Origin: Halichoerus grypus
Taxonomy: Eukaryota > Chordata > Mammalia > Carnivora > Phocidae
DNA: 64,000 bases
Direction of reading: 5' to 3'
Assembly (NCBI RefSeq): GCF_964656455.1
Contig: NC_135716.1
Coordinates: forward strand, 106,052,389-106,116,388
The notes under the pieces: model-generated
Seen by the model: only the letters and a program-made list of their open reading frames with translations
Told to the model about the DNA's origin: nothing
The model's database searches: none
Made by a program: the position numbers and the translations under genes
In this document: positions 22,271 through 35,500 of the stretch, piece after piece
Layout of the letters: each line of letters begins with the position of its first letter
Numbering within the stretch: position 1 is the stretch's first letter

Positions 22271-22471
22271 GGGGCTTCTGGATGGCTCAGTCAGTTAAGC
22301 AGCTGTCTTCGGCTCAGGTCATGATCCTGGGGTCCTGGGATCGAGTCCCACATCGGGCTTCCTGCTCAGCGGGGAGTCTGCTTCTCCCTCTGTCCCTCAA
22401 CCCGCTCTCATGCTCTCTCTCACTCTCTCAAATAAATAAATAAATAAATAAATAAAATCTTTAAAAAAGAA
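22271..22471 (+). mobile_element. Carnivore SINE with target-site duplication
   Basis: 'ggggcttctggatggctcag', 'atcctggggtcctgggatcg', tail (aaat)n. Duplication aaaagatcaatga at 22258-22270 and 22472-22484. Confidence 0.95.
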
Positions 22472-22892
22472 AAAAGATCAATGAGAAAGAAAGGAAAAGA
22501 GCATCAGTGATCCAGAGGACACAGCTTGCAGTAGTATAATATATATGTAATTGGCATCGCTAAAAAGGTGGGGTGCACAAAAACTTTTGGAAAATATAAA
22601 GGCCACAATTTTTCCAAATTTGATAAATTATAAACCCACAAATCCAAGAAACTCAACAAACTCTAAACATAAGAAACATGAGGAAGAATGCATCAAGCCA
22701 CTTTATAACCAAATTGCTCAAAATCAGTGATAAAGACAATCTTTAAAGACAGAGAAAAATGATACTGTTGCATACAAAAGAAGAAAAAATAGGGATGAGT
22801 ATTTCTCATCCAAGATGATGTAAATGAGAAGACAGCAGAATAATATTTTTAAGGTACTGAGAGAAAAAATACTAAAAAAGATATAGGATTCT

Positions 22893-23092
22893 TTAAATTT
22901 TTTTTTTTTTAAGATTTTATTTATTTGCGAGAGAGACAATGAGAGACAGAGAGCATGAGAGGGAGGAGGGTCAGAGGGAGAAGCAGACTCCCTGCTGAGC
23001 AGGGAGCCTGATGTGGGACTTGATCCCGGGACTCCAGGATCATGACCTGAGCCGAAGGCAGTCGCCCAACCAACTGAGCCACCCAGGCACCC
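22893..23092 (-). mobile_element. Carnivore SINE (reverse) with target-site duplication
   Basis: A T-run, 'aagattttatttatttgcga', a GA tract, 'gggactccaggatcatgacc', then 'aactgagccacccaggcacc'. Perfect 16 bp duplication aaagatataggattct at 22877-22892 and 23093-23108. Confidence 0.96.
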
Positions 23093-24674
23093 AAAGATAT
23101 AGGATTCTATGCCTAGCAAAAATATCCTTCAAAAACAAAGATGGAATAAGTCTGTGTCCAGTCAAAAATGAGATTTTCTAAGAGTGACAAATAAATAAGA
23201 TCAGGCATCAAAAAAAAAAAAAAAGATGGAATAAAGATATTTTCTGACATACAAAAGCTATAGAATTGTCACCAACAGACCACACTACAGGAAATGTTTT
23301 TTAAAAAAGAAAAATTTCATCAAGCAAAAAGAAAATGAGACCAGATAGAAATATGAATCCATTCAAAGGAATGAAGAACACAGAATATGACAATGATATG
23401 GAAACATGTATATTTTTCTTATTCCTTAAATTTATTTAAAAGATAATTGACCACTTAATTATTAATAATAATAGTAACAAGACCTTGTGAGGCTTATAAT
23501 ACATGTACAAATAAAATATATGACAAAAAGGGCATAAAGGCCAGGAGAAAGAAAATGAAGAATATGATTATAGGTTCTTAAATGATAGGTGAAGTGGTAT
23601 AATATTACTTGAAGGTAGACGATGATAAGATTAAGCTACAAAAAATAAACCTGAAAATAACCACTAAAAAGTAAAAGGTATATCTAATACACCAACAAAA
23701 GATCTAAAATGAAGCGATACAAAATTGTCTATTATCCAAAAGAGGGCATAAAGAAGAAAATGGGAGCAAAGAACAAATAAAAAACAAATAGCAAAATAAT
23801 AGACTCAAACCTAGCCATATCAATAATCAATTTCAATGTTAATAAGTAAATACTCCAATAAGACACAGATTGTCCTATTAAATAAAAACAAGACCCACCT
23901 ATATTCCACTTATAAGAAATAAACACAAATACATTTAAATTAAAAGGGCGAAAAAAATATATACTATGTAACACATGTCAAAAGAAAGCTAGAGTGGCTA
24001 TATTAGATAAAATAGATTTTAGAACAAAGATTATTATCAGAGATAAAGGTTATTTCATAATGATAAAGGCATCACTTTTTCTAGGCATAATTTAAAATAT
24101 TTATATATATATAATGGGAGAGTTTTAAAATACATGAAACAAAAACTGATAGAAATGTAAGGAGAAAGACAAATCCACAATTACAATTGATTTTGATACA
24201 CCTTTCTCACAAGAATTGACAGAATATGTGGACAGAAAATCAGCAGTAATACAGAAAACTAGAACACCATTATCAGTCAAGTTGACCTAACCAGTATCTA
24301 TAGAAAGGAAAATACATGTTTATTCTTGTGCATATGCAACATTTACCAAAATAGACCATATTCTAGGCTACAAAAGAAGTCTCAGTAAATTTAGAGTCAA
24401 GTCACATGAAGTTTGTTCCCTGAACATAATGGAATTAAATTAGAAATCAGTAATAGAGAGATATCTGAAAAATACCCAAATATTTGAAATCTAAACAGGA
24501 AACTTAGATATATAATAACCCCTCTGTCAAAGAAGAAATCAGAAGGAAATTTAGATAGAAAGTATTTTGAATTGAATAAAAATAAAAACACAGCATATAA
24601 AAAATTCTGGGATGTGACTAAAGCAGTACATAGAAATTTATAACACTAAATGTCTATTAGCAAAGAAGAAAGTT

Positions 24675-24798
24675 TGCAATGAGCACTGGGTGATGAATGG
24701 AAGTGTTGAATCACTATATATGGTACACCTGAAACTAATATTATAGTATATTAACCAACTGGAATTAAAATAGAAACTAAAAAAAAATAAAAGAAAAG
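24675..24798 (+). mobile_element. Very short L1 3' end inside the ancient L1
   Basis: 'gcaatgagcactgggtgatg', 'ggtacacctgaaactaatat', 'ttaaccaactggaattaaaa' and an A-rich tail. The host L1 reads 'attagcaaagaagaaag' before it and 'aaggtctt' after it. Confidence 0.85.
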
Positions 24799-24866
24799 AA
24801 GGTCTTAATAAATGATTTGAGTTTCCACACTAAAAACAAACAAACAAACAAATAAATAAATACATA

Positions 24867-25053
24867 GGGGCGCCTGGGTGGCTCAGACAGTTCAGCGTCT
24901 GCCTTCAGCTCAGGTTATGATCCCAGGGTCCTGGGATCGAGCCCCGCATCGGGCTCCCTGCTCCTCGGATACCTTGCTTCTCCCTCTCCCTCTGCTGCTC
25001 CCCCTGCTTGTGCTCTCTCTCTTTGTCAAATAAAGAAATAAAATCTTTAAAAA
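24867..25053 (+). mobile_element. Carnivore SINE flanked by CAAA repeats
   Basis: 'ggggcgcctgggtggctcag', 'gtcctgggatcgagccccgc', tail 'gaaataaaatctttaaaaac'. Both flanks are (caaa)n-rich (about 24832-24855 and 25055-25070), probably from A-tail slippage and duplication. Confidence 0.94.
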
Positions 25054-25107
25054 CATAAACAAACAAACAAGTAAAACAAATTAAACCCAAACAAGGGAGA
25101 ACTAGAA

Positions 25108-25131
25108 AGCAAGCAAGCAAGCAAGCAAGCT
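25108..25131. repeat. (AAGC)n short tandem repeat
   Basis: 'aagcaagcaagcaagcaagc', about 5-6 units. Confidence 0.95.
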
Positions 25132-25990
25132 GAAAAGATCAGGGTGCGAATTAATGAAAAAGAGAAAAAATACAGAAAAATCAATGAAACCAAATGTTGG
25201 CTCTTAGAGAAGATTAATAAAAGTGATAATCATTAACCAGACCTAAAAGAAGAGATATGACACAAATTTCCAGCTGTTAGGACTGAGAAAGGTGACATCA
25301 CTCCAGATTCTACTGAAGGAAATAAAGTAATATTATGAAAAACTTTATACCTATACACTGACAACTTAAAATGAAACGGACCAATTCCCTGAAAGACACA
25401 AACTACACAAACTCACTCCAGAAGAAACAGGATAACTCAAAGAATTTGAATTTGTCGTTAAATATCTTCCCACAAAGAAAACTCTAGGCCCAAAGGCCAT
25501 CACTGGTGAATTTTATCAAACATTTAGGGAAGGAATCATTAATTCTATACAAACTCTACCAGAAAATTGAAGACACGGGAATGCTTTCCAATTTACGAAA
25601 ACCAAAGACAGTGTAAGAGAATAAAATTACAAACCAGTATCTCTCATAAACATAGATACAAAAAATCTAAACAAAATTTTGGCAAATCCAACAATCTATA
25701 GAATGACCAAAAGGGGTTGATCCCAGGACTGTAGGACTGGATTAACATTCAAATATTGATCAATGTAATTAGCTGTATTAAATGTAATATCATCTCAATA
25801 GACACAGAAAAGGCATTTGTCAAATTATAATGTCCATTTCTGATTTTAAAAAACTGTCAGCAAATTAGGAATTGAGGAGAATTTCCACAACCTGAGGAAG
25901 AACACCTACAAAAAACCTAAAGTTAACATCATAGGCAGACATGCATTAAATATTAGCTGTCATTCGTATTTTCTTTCTTTTCAATGCCAA

Positions 25991-26795
25991 GGAAAAACAG
26001 AAAGTAAAACTCAGCCTTATATATACTCAAAAATCTCCTTCACCAAATTTTGAGTATAAAGAAAGCAGGAAATAGAAAAGTACCAAAATACAAATCACTT
26101 TAAATCTCTAGCTACAGTATCTACAAAACAAGGAGAGTTATTAACTGGGACCGATGGCCCAATAGAGAGCAGACCATACTTTGCATCTGGGATGAGCCCC
26201 GTTTCCCTTGTGAACCTCATTTCTACTAGAGCCCTCTGGCCTCCTCTGCAAATCCATACACAATTCTACTATCTGGTAACCCTGCAGGGCAGCCCAAAGC
26301 AATTACTGCTTTCAGGAGATATCACATCTTTTTGATAATTCTGCCAAACTATCATTTGAATAAACTTCTGAAGTCCTCAAGGTAAAATTCAAAATGTAAT
26401 TCTGAGCAGTCTGCTCTATTTAGAATTCCTGTCAAATAAGTGATCCAAATTACACCAAAGACGGCATTAATTCTCCCGTGAAGAAACTTCTATTGTCATC
26501 TTCTGCTTCAACTATTCTAGTTTAATAAATGTCTAAGGAAGATATTCAGTAGACATCCACACTGATTAGTGTTGTGAATTAACATTTTCATTTCCCAACT
26601 AAGTCCTAAATGGGACAGTGAAACTTAGTAAAAAAAGACAAATTAACTACAGAACTATCTCCTTACCATCTACCATACGATAGGAAGAAAAACAATTTAT
26701 GTATTTTGAAATATGAGTTATAGAACGTTACCATAGAAAAACAATAGAAAAAAACATGACACCTGCAATATATACCAATATGAATATTTGCTCAG
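25991..26795. other. No gene recognised
   Basis: The 26150-26340 part is somewhat GC-richer, but no exon or repeat could be named. Confidence 0.35.
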
Positions 26796-26799
26796 GCAT

Positions 26800-26945
26800 T
26801 ATAACGGTTGCTTTATTATGTATTACCTGCATATTACCACCTTACAATGACTGTTACGTATCTTATTTCACAGATGAGAAAGTTGAGGCACAAATCGTTA
26901 AGTACATCTGTGATATTACAAATCTGGTAAGTAGTACAGCCAGTA
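26800..26945 (-). mobile_element. MIR SINE
   Basis: 'tcttatttcacagatgagaa', 'agttgaggcacaaatcgtta' and 'ggtaagtagtacagccagta' are in reverse MIR order. Confidence 0.7.
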
Positions 26946-27227
26946 TTTATTCATCAACAAATGGAAAGTAATCTCTCAAATGACCATCAGGATACATTCA
27001 ATAAGTCACTGGGCCATCAAGATGAGATACCTTTCTTTTACCTAGTGGAAAAAGGGCAATTCTGGAAGGAGAGGTGGGTAAGAAAATGCATGACTGCAAG
27101 GGGCATTAAGCCGAAAAAGTTTTAGGAAAGTATATATGTGCAGGTTGAATGTGTAGAAATTGATTCCCTACACACCTCTTGGAAATTCTTTACATATTTC
27201 CAGGAGCACACATACCCTTTGAAGAGG

Positions 27228-27285
27228 ACCTAGTTAATACATGCCAGGCATACATTAAGTACTCAGTAAATGCTGATGATTACAG
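27228..27285 (+). mobile_element. MIR 3' fragment
   Basis: 'atgccaggcatacattaagt' and 'actcagtaaatgctgatgat'. Confidence 0.5.
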
Positions 27286-28749
27286 AGAAGGAACGTATTG
27301 AACTACACATACAAATACGCTGGTCGTCACAAAAACTGCAGTTTTCAACCTGAATATTAATTAATTGACATCCTGGCTTCAATTGCTCTCTAAACCTGAA
27401 CTAGGTAGCTCCTGATGCTACCAGACCTCTTTTGGAATTTTGATAGATTTTTTTTCTAAATCAATATGTCAACTGTCCCCTCCTGCCAATATTTAATATT
27501 ACCCTGTCACCTGATATTTGCACATCTATCCAATCAATGTACATAAATCTATTTTAAAATAATAAGAGATAATCCCTAAAACTCTTTTCTCTTTCTTGTT
27601 TTTTTTTTTTTTTTAGCATGAAAAACCAAGTAAAGACTCAAGAAATGGATTGTTTGTACCATGTAGTTAAGCAATTTAGTTCAGTATCTACTGTGTCCAT
27701 GACTGTGATAATTGGAGGAGATAAACAGTCATCAAAACAACAGCAACACAATCTCAAAACCTAGTATGAGACTTGCTTATAATTGTAAATCATGTTTTTT
27801 AAAAAGATATTTCTGTTATTTGGCTTCTCATTGCTTTCTATCAAGGAATTGATTTCTTCCACTTTTAAATCATTACAATTAGTGAAGCAAGCTAATATCT
27901 ATCAAAGTTAGAGTAACAATAGAAAATACCCAGCACTACTGTCGGCCTGACCTTTTTAGCAGCACCCAGCAGCTCATTCTAGTTTTAGATTCTCATATTA
28001 TCCTCAGAGAATCAACAACAGGAATTCCACTGTGAGTGGAATAGTGTGTCATAATCTTCCGCACATATCATTTTATTTGATACAACAATACTTAGACGAA
28101 ATCGAGGAATTGCATCTTATAGTTAAGAAAACTGTGTCTACAGATTTCAGTACCTTTCCCACTGTCTCCGGTGCCTCACTGCAGTAAAAGTGAGCCAATA
28201 AATATGCTGTACATGCTACTGGGCAGGATGTTGGGTGATCAAAAAGTAAATTTATCACAAATCCTCACTAATTGAGAATCCAGTGCACGTTTTCCCCAGG
28301 TGGCTCCAGTTTGTAGCCAAAGGCCAAAAACTGCAGCTTCTCTTTGAAGGGCAGGACTGGAAAACAAAGCTGCACAGTTAGGAAGGTGAGCCAGAGCTGG
28401 GGGAGAGAGATCCAACAGGTAAACAAAAACCTTTTTGTTCCTATACACATGCTTAAAAACTTCTCAAATGCAGGGACAGAATATTTAGAAAATAAGTTTT
28501 AATTCCAAAGCTAGTTTTGAAAGTAAATCTGTTGCTATTTCAGCGAAGGTGGTGATGAGAATTCGCCATTAGAAAAGATAAATGTCTCTTCAGTTCTCAT
28601 AAGTGTGTGGTAACCCTACAAGCAGATATGACCAAATTTTCCAGAGAATGAATGATGACAAAAATGGTGTTTCTACAGATACAATGTAGCTTCCAATGAA
28701 AGCTTGCATGTTTAAGAATCAGTATTTTCTCAAGTTCGTGGGGTATGAA

Positions 28750-28850
28750 GAGGTTCTGTCCTGCAGTGTGACTTCAAGCAAATATCTTCACTGCTCTGGG
28801 CCTGTTTACTCATTCATAAATTAAGGGGCTTGGACTGTGTATGTCCATTA
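28750..28850 (+). mobile_element. MIR fragment
   Basis: 'agtgtgacttcaagcaaata', 'actgctctgggcctgtttac' and 'tcattcataaattaaggggc'. Confidence 0.55.
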
Positions 28851-29109
28851 AGTGTGAGCCTAGAATTAAAAGTGAATGCTACCCAGAGGCTAATTGTAGC
28901 CAACAAGAAGTTGGGAAATGAGATCACACACAATTTATAAATCTGTCTTGTTCTCCTTGGCTTGACACAGTGTGGAAATGCATCAAGCATAAAATTTTAC
29001 CTCTTTCCTCAGTATTTGATATTTACAAGATAATTATCATTATAAATAATTTCCAAAGAGGTGATTCATAAACTGAGAAATATTTTCAATTACTACTATT
29101 GCTGCTCTA

Positions 29110-29595
29110 TTGGTAGCCTACATTTATTGAAACCTTATTATGTGCTAGGAACCAAACTAAGGACATCACATATATTTTTATCCATCTATCCATCTATCTA
29201 TCTATCTATCTATCATCAGCTTTGAAACTTATTTCCTATATTGGCAATTTCAGGCTCAAGTAGAGTAAATTGTAGCTTAAGGAGTAAGTTGCAGGAGACT
29301 CCTAGAAGGATGCTTATGAGTATAAAAGCTTCAAAATAATTTATTTTTAGTGACTTACAGGGAATACTGAATTTTCCTTCCAGGAATTTTCTTTCATCTT
29401 TCCTTATTCCATTCCATACATGCATACACACATACATACAGATATATTTTAATACCCAAACAAATCTGTGATGGAGGTACTATTATTTTCAGCACTTTAT
29501 AGAGAAGGATGCTGAGGCTCACTAAAATAAAGTCTTCGAGGTCTCTCAGCTCAAAGTTACAAGTTGTGTCTGTCCAAAGCCATGCTCTTGGCCAA
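29110..29595 (-). mobile_element. MIR pieces around an (ATCT)n tract
   Basis: 'ctacatttattgaaacctta' and 'atgtgctaggaaccaaacta' (29110-29185), then 'ggaggtactattattttcag' and 'gatgctgaggctcactaaaa' (29455-29590). This is reverse MIR order with unrelated DNA between. Confidence 0.5.
29183..29216. repeat. (ATCT)n microsatellite
   Basis: 'atctatccatctatctatct' and onward, about eight units. Confidence 0.93.
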
Positions 29596-31714
29596 CATGC
29601 AATGTCAATATAAAGTTTAATGTCTCCATTGGTAATGCTACCACCCTGTTTGTGGAATAGCTAATAGAAAATTTAGTTTTATCCAAATTATCACCTAAAT
29701 CAAATTAATAAAATATTATTTATATATCTCTATGATAATAGAGTAAAATAACTATACATTTGCCTGAAACAATAACAATTAAACCTATCATTATGAAATG
29801 TGATAAAAGCCAAACTTTACCATATATTTTTTTTAAACCAGAAGTTTCCATATTAAGCCAAAAGTTGTTGTGCTTCTAGGTTTTTCCTACTAATCTAAAA
29901 ATATCTTTTAGACAGTACCATGATAATTGCATGTCTTCTAATAAATTAAAAATGAAAAATATGACTGAGTGTCCTCTAAGTATTTTAATGCTGTCTCAAA
30001 TGATCTTGGGCACAAATGATATCACCTACATTTGAGGAAACATTGAAGCTCAAATATGTAAACATCTCTGTACTAGGCCAATTTCACTGCAAAATAAATT
30101 ACATTATAAAAAATGTAGATCATGCCTAAAATGAGGGTAATGGAATGTGTATCATTTCAGTAATTGCTTTTTACCACCTAAGCTTAAGATTCAAAACAGT
30201 ACTGAAAACTTACAGGAACTGCATATTTTAAATTGTGAATGTAATCAATCCAGAAAGAAATTAGAGATGATGTTGCTAGAGGAAAGCAACTTCTATTATT
30301 TTGTAATAGCTCAAAGTTGCTCATTACATTTCATTTTTGGAAAAGTCTAAATTCAGCTTCTAAGAATCATCTGCCAATTTATAATTTTAGAGCTATCAAC
30401 AACTTTAAAATAACAGAATTTGCATATTTTTTCTAAAAATTATTTTTACATATCTCTCAAAAATATAAGTAATAAGCTTGATTTATAAATCCTGCAAATA
30501 CTTAAAAGACTAACAGTTAATGCAAAAGGACTCATTAGCTACAAACGCCATCTTGTGGTCCACGTTTTTATTATTTTTGTCGTATTAGTCTGGAACTCTA
30601 ACTCAAGATCTGCTAAAGAAAGAAAGAACCCTGGATATAATTTATTCCCTTTCTCTCATCTTTACACATGGGAAAATTGGAGCTCCAAATGGTCTAATAC
30701 ATTGGAAATCTTTAGAGAAAGAATTAATACAAGAGGCAAAATTTGAATTCAAATCTTTTCAACTCATACTTTTTCTATTCCTTATCATCGTTTTTGACCA
30801 ATAATATGCATGATGTCCAGCTTAGTACTAGACACTTCAAACACCAAGCTTATCTGTGTTTGTTTAACCACATCTTGAAAGTACAGCAAACTACAAGGAA
30901 GAGCACATTTACCTTTGAATTACTGAAAAATTATCAAGGCACAGCTATGATGTTTCAGTGCATTATTTTAAAGCATTTCACACATGTGTTCTAATTTTAT
31001 TCTCCTAAAGATTTATGAGTTCAGTGTGTGGACAGGGGTGGGGAAGGGGAGGATTATCAATACGTCTACTGACAAATTAGAAAACTGGGTTTAGAGAAGA
31101 CATGATTAAGATTTTACAATTAGCTAGTGGCAAGCATCCTGATATCCAACTTTAATTTTTTTCATTAGTCAATCCACCTTTTTTCTTCAAGATGTTATAT
31201 CATTCAGTGTGTACATGTGCATGTGTGTGTCTTAAATCCCTTCCTTTTCTTTACGGGAATTACATAGTTATTGATCTGTAGAATATAGTCTATCATTTAC
31301 GAAGCACAATCAGATGAAAGTCCTTGATTCAGAAACTAGATACTTTCAGAAATTATAAATATGTAATCTTCTATTCAAATCCTTGATTAGCTTAACAACA
31401 GAAAAATTCATCTAATCCAAAGGATGGGAAAGAGGCAAAGACAGTCTATGCTCTAGCATAACTGTCCATTTCACACCTAAACTTAACTTCATTTGTACAG
31501 ATAATTGAGAAATAATATCACAGAATATAAGAGATTAATGCGAATTTTTTTAAGAGAAGTTTTTAAGAAAGCAGAAACCTGAAAAACACAAAAATCTTCA
31601 AGACTCATGAAACCTAATAAAAGATGTCCATGGTTATATGAAAATGTGAGCTGTAACTATGGCTTTTGAATGTACAATTCACAACAGAAATTCTCACTTA
31701 ATAAAACAACAAGA
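29596..31714. other. No gene recognised
   Basis: AT-rich intronic DNA; no exon or clear repeat seen. Confidence 0.35.
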
Positions 31715-31716
31715 TA

Positions 31717-32034
31717 CAGCTGACTCTTGAATGACAACAGGTTTGAACTACTTATCTGCATATTTTTTACAGGACAGTACTCTATATGTATTTTCTCTTC
31801 CTTATGATTTTCTTAATAACATTTTTTTTCTTTAGCTTACTTTAGTGTAAGAATACAGAATACAATATATATAACTTACAAAATATGTGTTAATTGACTA
31901 TTTTACTGGTAAGGCTTCTGGTCAACAGTAGGCTATTAGCAATTAAGTTTTTGGGGAGACAAAAGTTGCACACAGATTTTCAGCTGCACGAGGGGTTGGC
32001 ACCCCTCACCCCCGCATTGTTCAAGGATCAACTG
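31717..32034. mobile_element. Tigger-type (Tc1/mariner) non-autonomous DNA transposon
   Basis: A 318 bp element with inverted termini: left 'cagctgactcttgaatgaca', right end reverse-complementing to 'cagttgatccttgaacaatg'. TA duplications lie at 31715-31716 and 32035-32036. Internal 'ttttctcttccttatgattt', 'tgttaattgactattttact' and 'ggtcaacagtaggctattag' match the familiar Tigger-derived MITE. Confidence 0.9.
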
Positions 32035-32260
32035 TAGTTAATTACATAATTACTTTAGAATTCTAAAAATGACAATTGATTTTAAAGTTTCCTTAGAAGT
32101 AAATAAAAATCACACCCTGTTACATATTTCTATAATTGACTGTTTTATACACTTTATATAAAACTTGAATATTAAATAGATCATAAACTTTTAAATGAGA
32201 AAGGACACTATGTTTAGCCTGAGATGAGCAGACTCTTAGAAAATAGATGGAACTTCAGAG

Positions 32261-32585
32261 CAGTGCTTCTCAAACTATCGATGGTGAAGAACACAACTTT
32301 TCCTTTCAATCTTCAAGGACCATTAAGTGATGCTACTGAGCATGACTAGTCTGCAGTACAAGCCACATGAATCACCACAAAAGCCGAAAGATACTGGCCA
32401 ATACTTAATTGGCCAATACTTAATCAACATAACAAGTCTACTAATCATCTACCTACATGTCATGGCGATGTCTAATTGCTGTAGAAGATTTTAACTGATT
32501 ACTTTCAACTTCTGATTTATCTTGTTATGAATCTGCAATAAACAACTTATGGACTGGGCATCAGTCCACACTTTAAGTAGCATTA
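32261..32585. mobile_element. hAT-Charlie MITE with 8 bp duplication (MER33-like length)
   Basis: A 325 bp segment starting 'cagtgcttctcaaacta' and ending 'cactttaagtagcatta', which are imperfect inverted termini. It is flanked by cttcagag (32253-32260) and ctttagag (32586-32593), the 8 bp duplication length of hAT elements. Confidence 0.65.
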
Positions 32586-32593
32586 CTTTAGAG

Positions 32594-35500
32594 ATCAACA
32601 TAATTACCCAAGGTTTCCCAAACTGTGTTCCATGACATGCGAATCCTGCAAGAAGAAGTGCTGATCTAGTCAAGGAAATTATATCTTCAGATTCACAAAC
32701 CATATAAGCACATAAAGTAAGCTAAGAACTTCTTTAGGAAATAAACCTGTTTAACTTTATTTAATCCAAACTTCTTTGACTACAGAACTTTTTCTTTCAA
32801 AAGTATCACTCATTAACATTACAAAACACTAATTTTCTATAAAATGCATTGAGAGACTCTAGTATAGACAGAATTACTGACTTACATTATTCAACAATTG
32901 CTCAAAAACTCCCAGTGGCAAGGAATTTATTTCTTTACAATGCAATTTAATATAATTTAGAAAATTGTAACATAAAGGAAATAGTTTTGTGTGTGTGAGT
33001 TCAAATTATACAATTTCCAAGAGTTGGTTTTAGATATATTATCTGAAGCAACGATAAAATGTGTAATCCTTCTTCCATGACTGCCCTCCAAGTACCTTTC
33101 TTCTTTTCTAATTTTTTGAATGAAGATGCATTTCTAAGACCATTATCACCACAACCTTATTCTGACTACATCTTAGTTTGCCAATGTTTCTTTCAAAATG
33201 CATCATTAGGACTGAATTCAGTATTTTGAATAGCTAGTGAAGGATGTAGGTAATTACTTTGTTCTATTTTTTTGAAGTCAGAAGTGTTTTCTAGCATAAC
33301 AAGACTTTAATATGGCTCTCATAAAACTTAAATTTGGAAGAGAGCAAATTTCAATGTCATCACCAGATAAAGACTTAGTGAATTAAATGAGTTGACGTCC
33401 ACAAAGTATACTATTATTTCACATGCTGAAGATAATTTTATTGTGAAATAATTTTGGCTTGAGTATAAAGATTCCTTTGGAAAAAAACTAGTTAGAGGTA
33501 GATTTACAACTTGGAATATGAAAGCAGGACCCTGTCATCAATGTAGGGGATAATATCTACCTTCTTATTTGCAATAGTAGGGGAACATTCACCTGTATCA
33601 CCTGAGTCATTGTTCCAGTATTACCCAAAACTTCCTCTGAAACTAATTTTAGTATTTACCTAGGAAAGAAAAACAGTCTGCATTTCTCCTGGGTGAGCAG
33701 AAGTCTGTTGATCTTCCTGACTTAAGTCAGTTTAGAACTAAGGGCTACAACTAAGGCTTGGTAAGCACTGCTTTGGGGCTGGTAAAAGAAGGGCTCTGGC
33801 ATCGCTCACTGGAAAAGAGAATTTACCCAGACTCCTCTTTCCCTGGAAATGGATAGCTGTTGTTTTATTATCTTTTCAAATATACTGGATTTTAGTTACC
33901 TTTTATTTATATTTGCCTAAATCTTTCAACTTATACTTTCATTCTCCTTGATGGAGAAAACAGGAATGAAATAGAATTGAACTAGTTCTGTCTTTTCAGC
34001 TTCCATAACATGGTTTCCATTAGAGGTTCACTTTACTAATTTTATTAGAGCTTATTAATTCCTAGCTTTCTTGCATCCAAAGAGGCTCCTCAACACCCAC
34101 TTCCATGGGACTTTGATACTCTTTGGAAGTCATTCACTTTTTTCTCCCAAACCTCACTTCTTCCTGAAATGTGACTCCTGACACTGTTTCCTCTGTCTTC
34201 ACGTTTGTATCCTGTTGCGTCTTTGCCTTTCATAGTCCATGGTCTGCAGGTATGATCATATCTGATTCTTTAACTGCTTCCCTTTTACTTTTTAGAATTG
34301 TTCATTCCTCTTATGTCATATTCTCTTTTTCAGTCTGTGACTTTGCAATTACAACTAAATTTTCTGTAACTTTTTAAAACCACTTTACTAAATTCTAGGG
34401 AGTATGACTGAAAATGGCCAGGGTTTCCTTCCTTTGCTCTTGCCTCCCAGAATGTGAAAAGGGTACTTTCTTCCCAGGTTTCTGTCATGTTCTAGAACAG
34501 TTCCTCTCTGTTGGATGGAATCAAGTCTAAGGAAGCTATTCCCCCTCACTGCTTCTTTTAATTCATGTAGATGAACAGACTCCATCACTTATCTGATCCC
34601 AGTTTTCAAAAGAGGAATGAAATTTTGGACAGAAATCTAAATGCCACCCAGAATTCTGCTTATCTGGCAGTTTTATAATCATTATTAATATAGACTGACC
34701 TCTTCAAGTCATCATGCTTGGGAGCTCTCTTTACCTGGACCAAGGTGTTTTAAATTTACAAAATTTATAACACATTCCAAACTATGTAGTGCACCCCTGA
34801 ATTGAAAAAACATATATATATGTTTGTGTGTCTTTTTAAAATTTCTCTAATTTTCAAGTGGTCCATAAATAACTACTCTTGGATTTTAGGAAAACATTAG
34901 CTGTATTATTCATCTGGCTAGATGGTATACTTTTGCAATGATTTTTTTCTTTCTTCATTTATTTTCCAGAAAATGTCCTACGCTATAATAATTTTTTTGT
35001 TTCCAACACTTCCATGTTGACACATATATTTGTATTATTCCATAGTGATAGAACCCTTCGATTAAATCTGTTCATTACAATTCAAGTAAATAAAACTAAT
35101 TTAAATACTCTTCCATTAAAACAAAGCCATAGTAATCAAGTGAAAAATACATAGACTTACTGTTCTTCCCCAGTAAATTCTAAGATCCGAATGGCAAGAT
35201 TTAAAGTTTGAATTTGGATGCTCCACAGTGCTTAGCACAGGATTTTGATGGTAACAGAATCTTAAAGGAATGATTTGACATGAGACAACTGACATTCTTA
35301 AATAAGATTGATACAATTTGAAATGAAATGTCCTCTGGCCTAGTTATTTCTTGAAATTCTTATCCAGAAAGTTTTTAAAGTCTAATGTTCATAATTATTT
35401 GTAATAGTATTGTCTGTGACAGCAAAAAAATAACATAGAGGTTCAACTATTAGTTGTTACCTTTGCTAATAGAAGTATATTAACATGATTGTATTATGTT

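Larger units (their letters stand above)
20041..25990 (+). mobile_element. Ancient L1 (5' UTR, ORF1-like and ORF2) heavily invaded
   Basis: A 5' UTR-like start ('gctggccaaaatggtgggta') is followed after nested insertions by ORF1-like DNA ('cagaattgacaaagatgtta', 'acccacaaatccaagaaact', 'tcaaattgctcaaaatcagtg'). ORF2 landmarks come next: 'gatagaaatgtaaggagaaa', 'gaccatattctaggctacaa', 'ggaattaaattagaaatcag', 'aagaaaactctaggcccaaa' and 'ggcatttgtcaaattataat'. It stops in mid-ORF2 near 25990, so the 3' part was lost. Both frames are destroyed by stops and indels. Insertions: LTR 20198-20936, L1s 20274-20565, 21560-21979 and 24675-24798, SINEs 22271-22471, 22893-23092 and 24867-25053. Confidence 0.78.
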
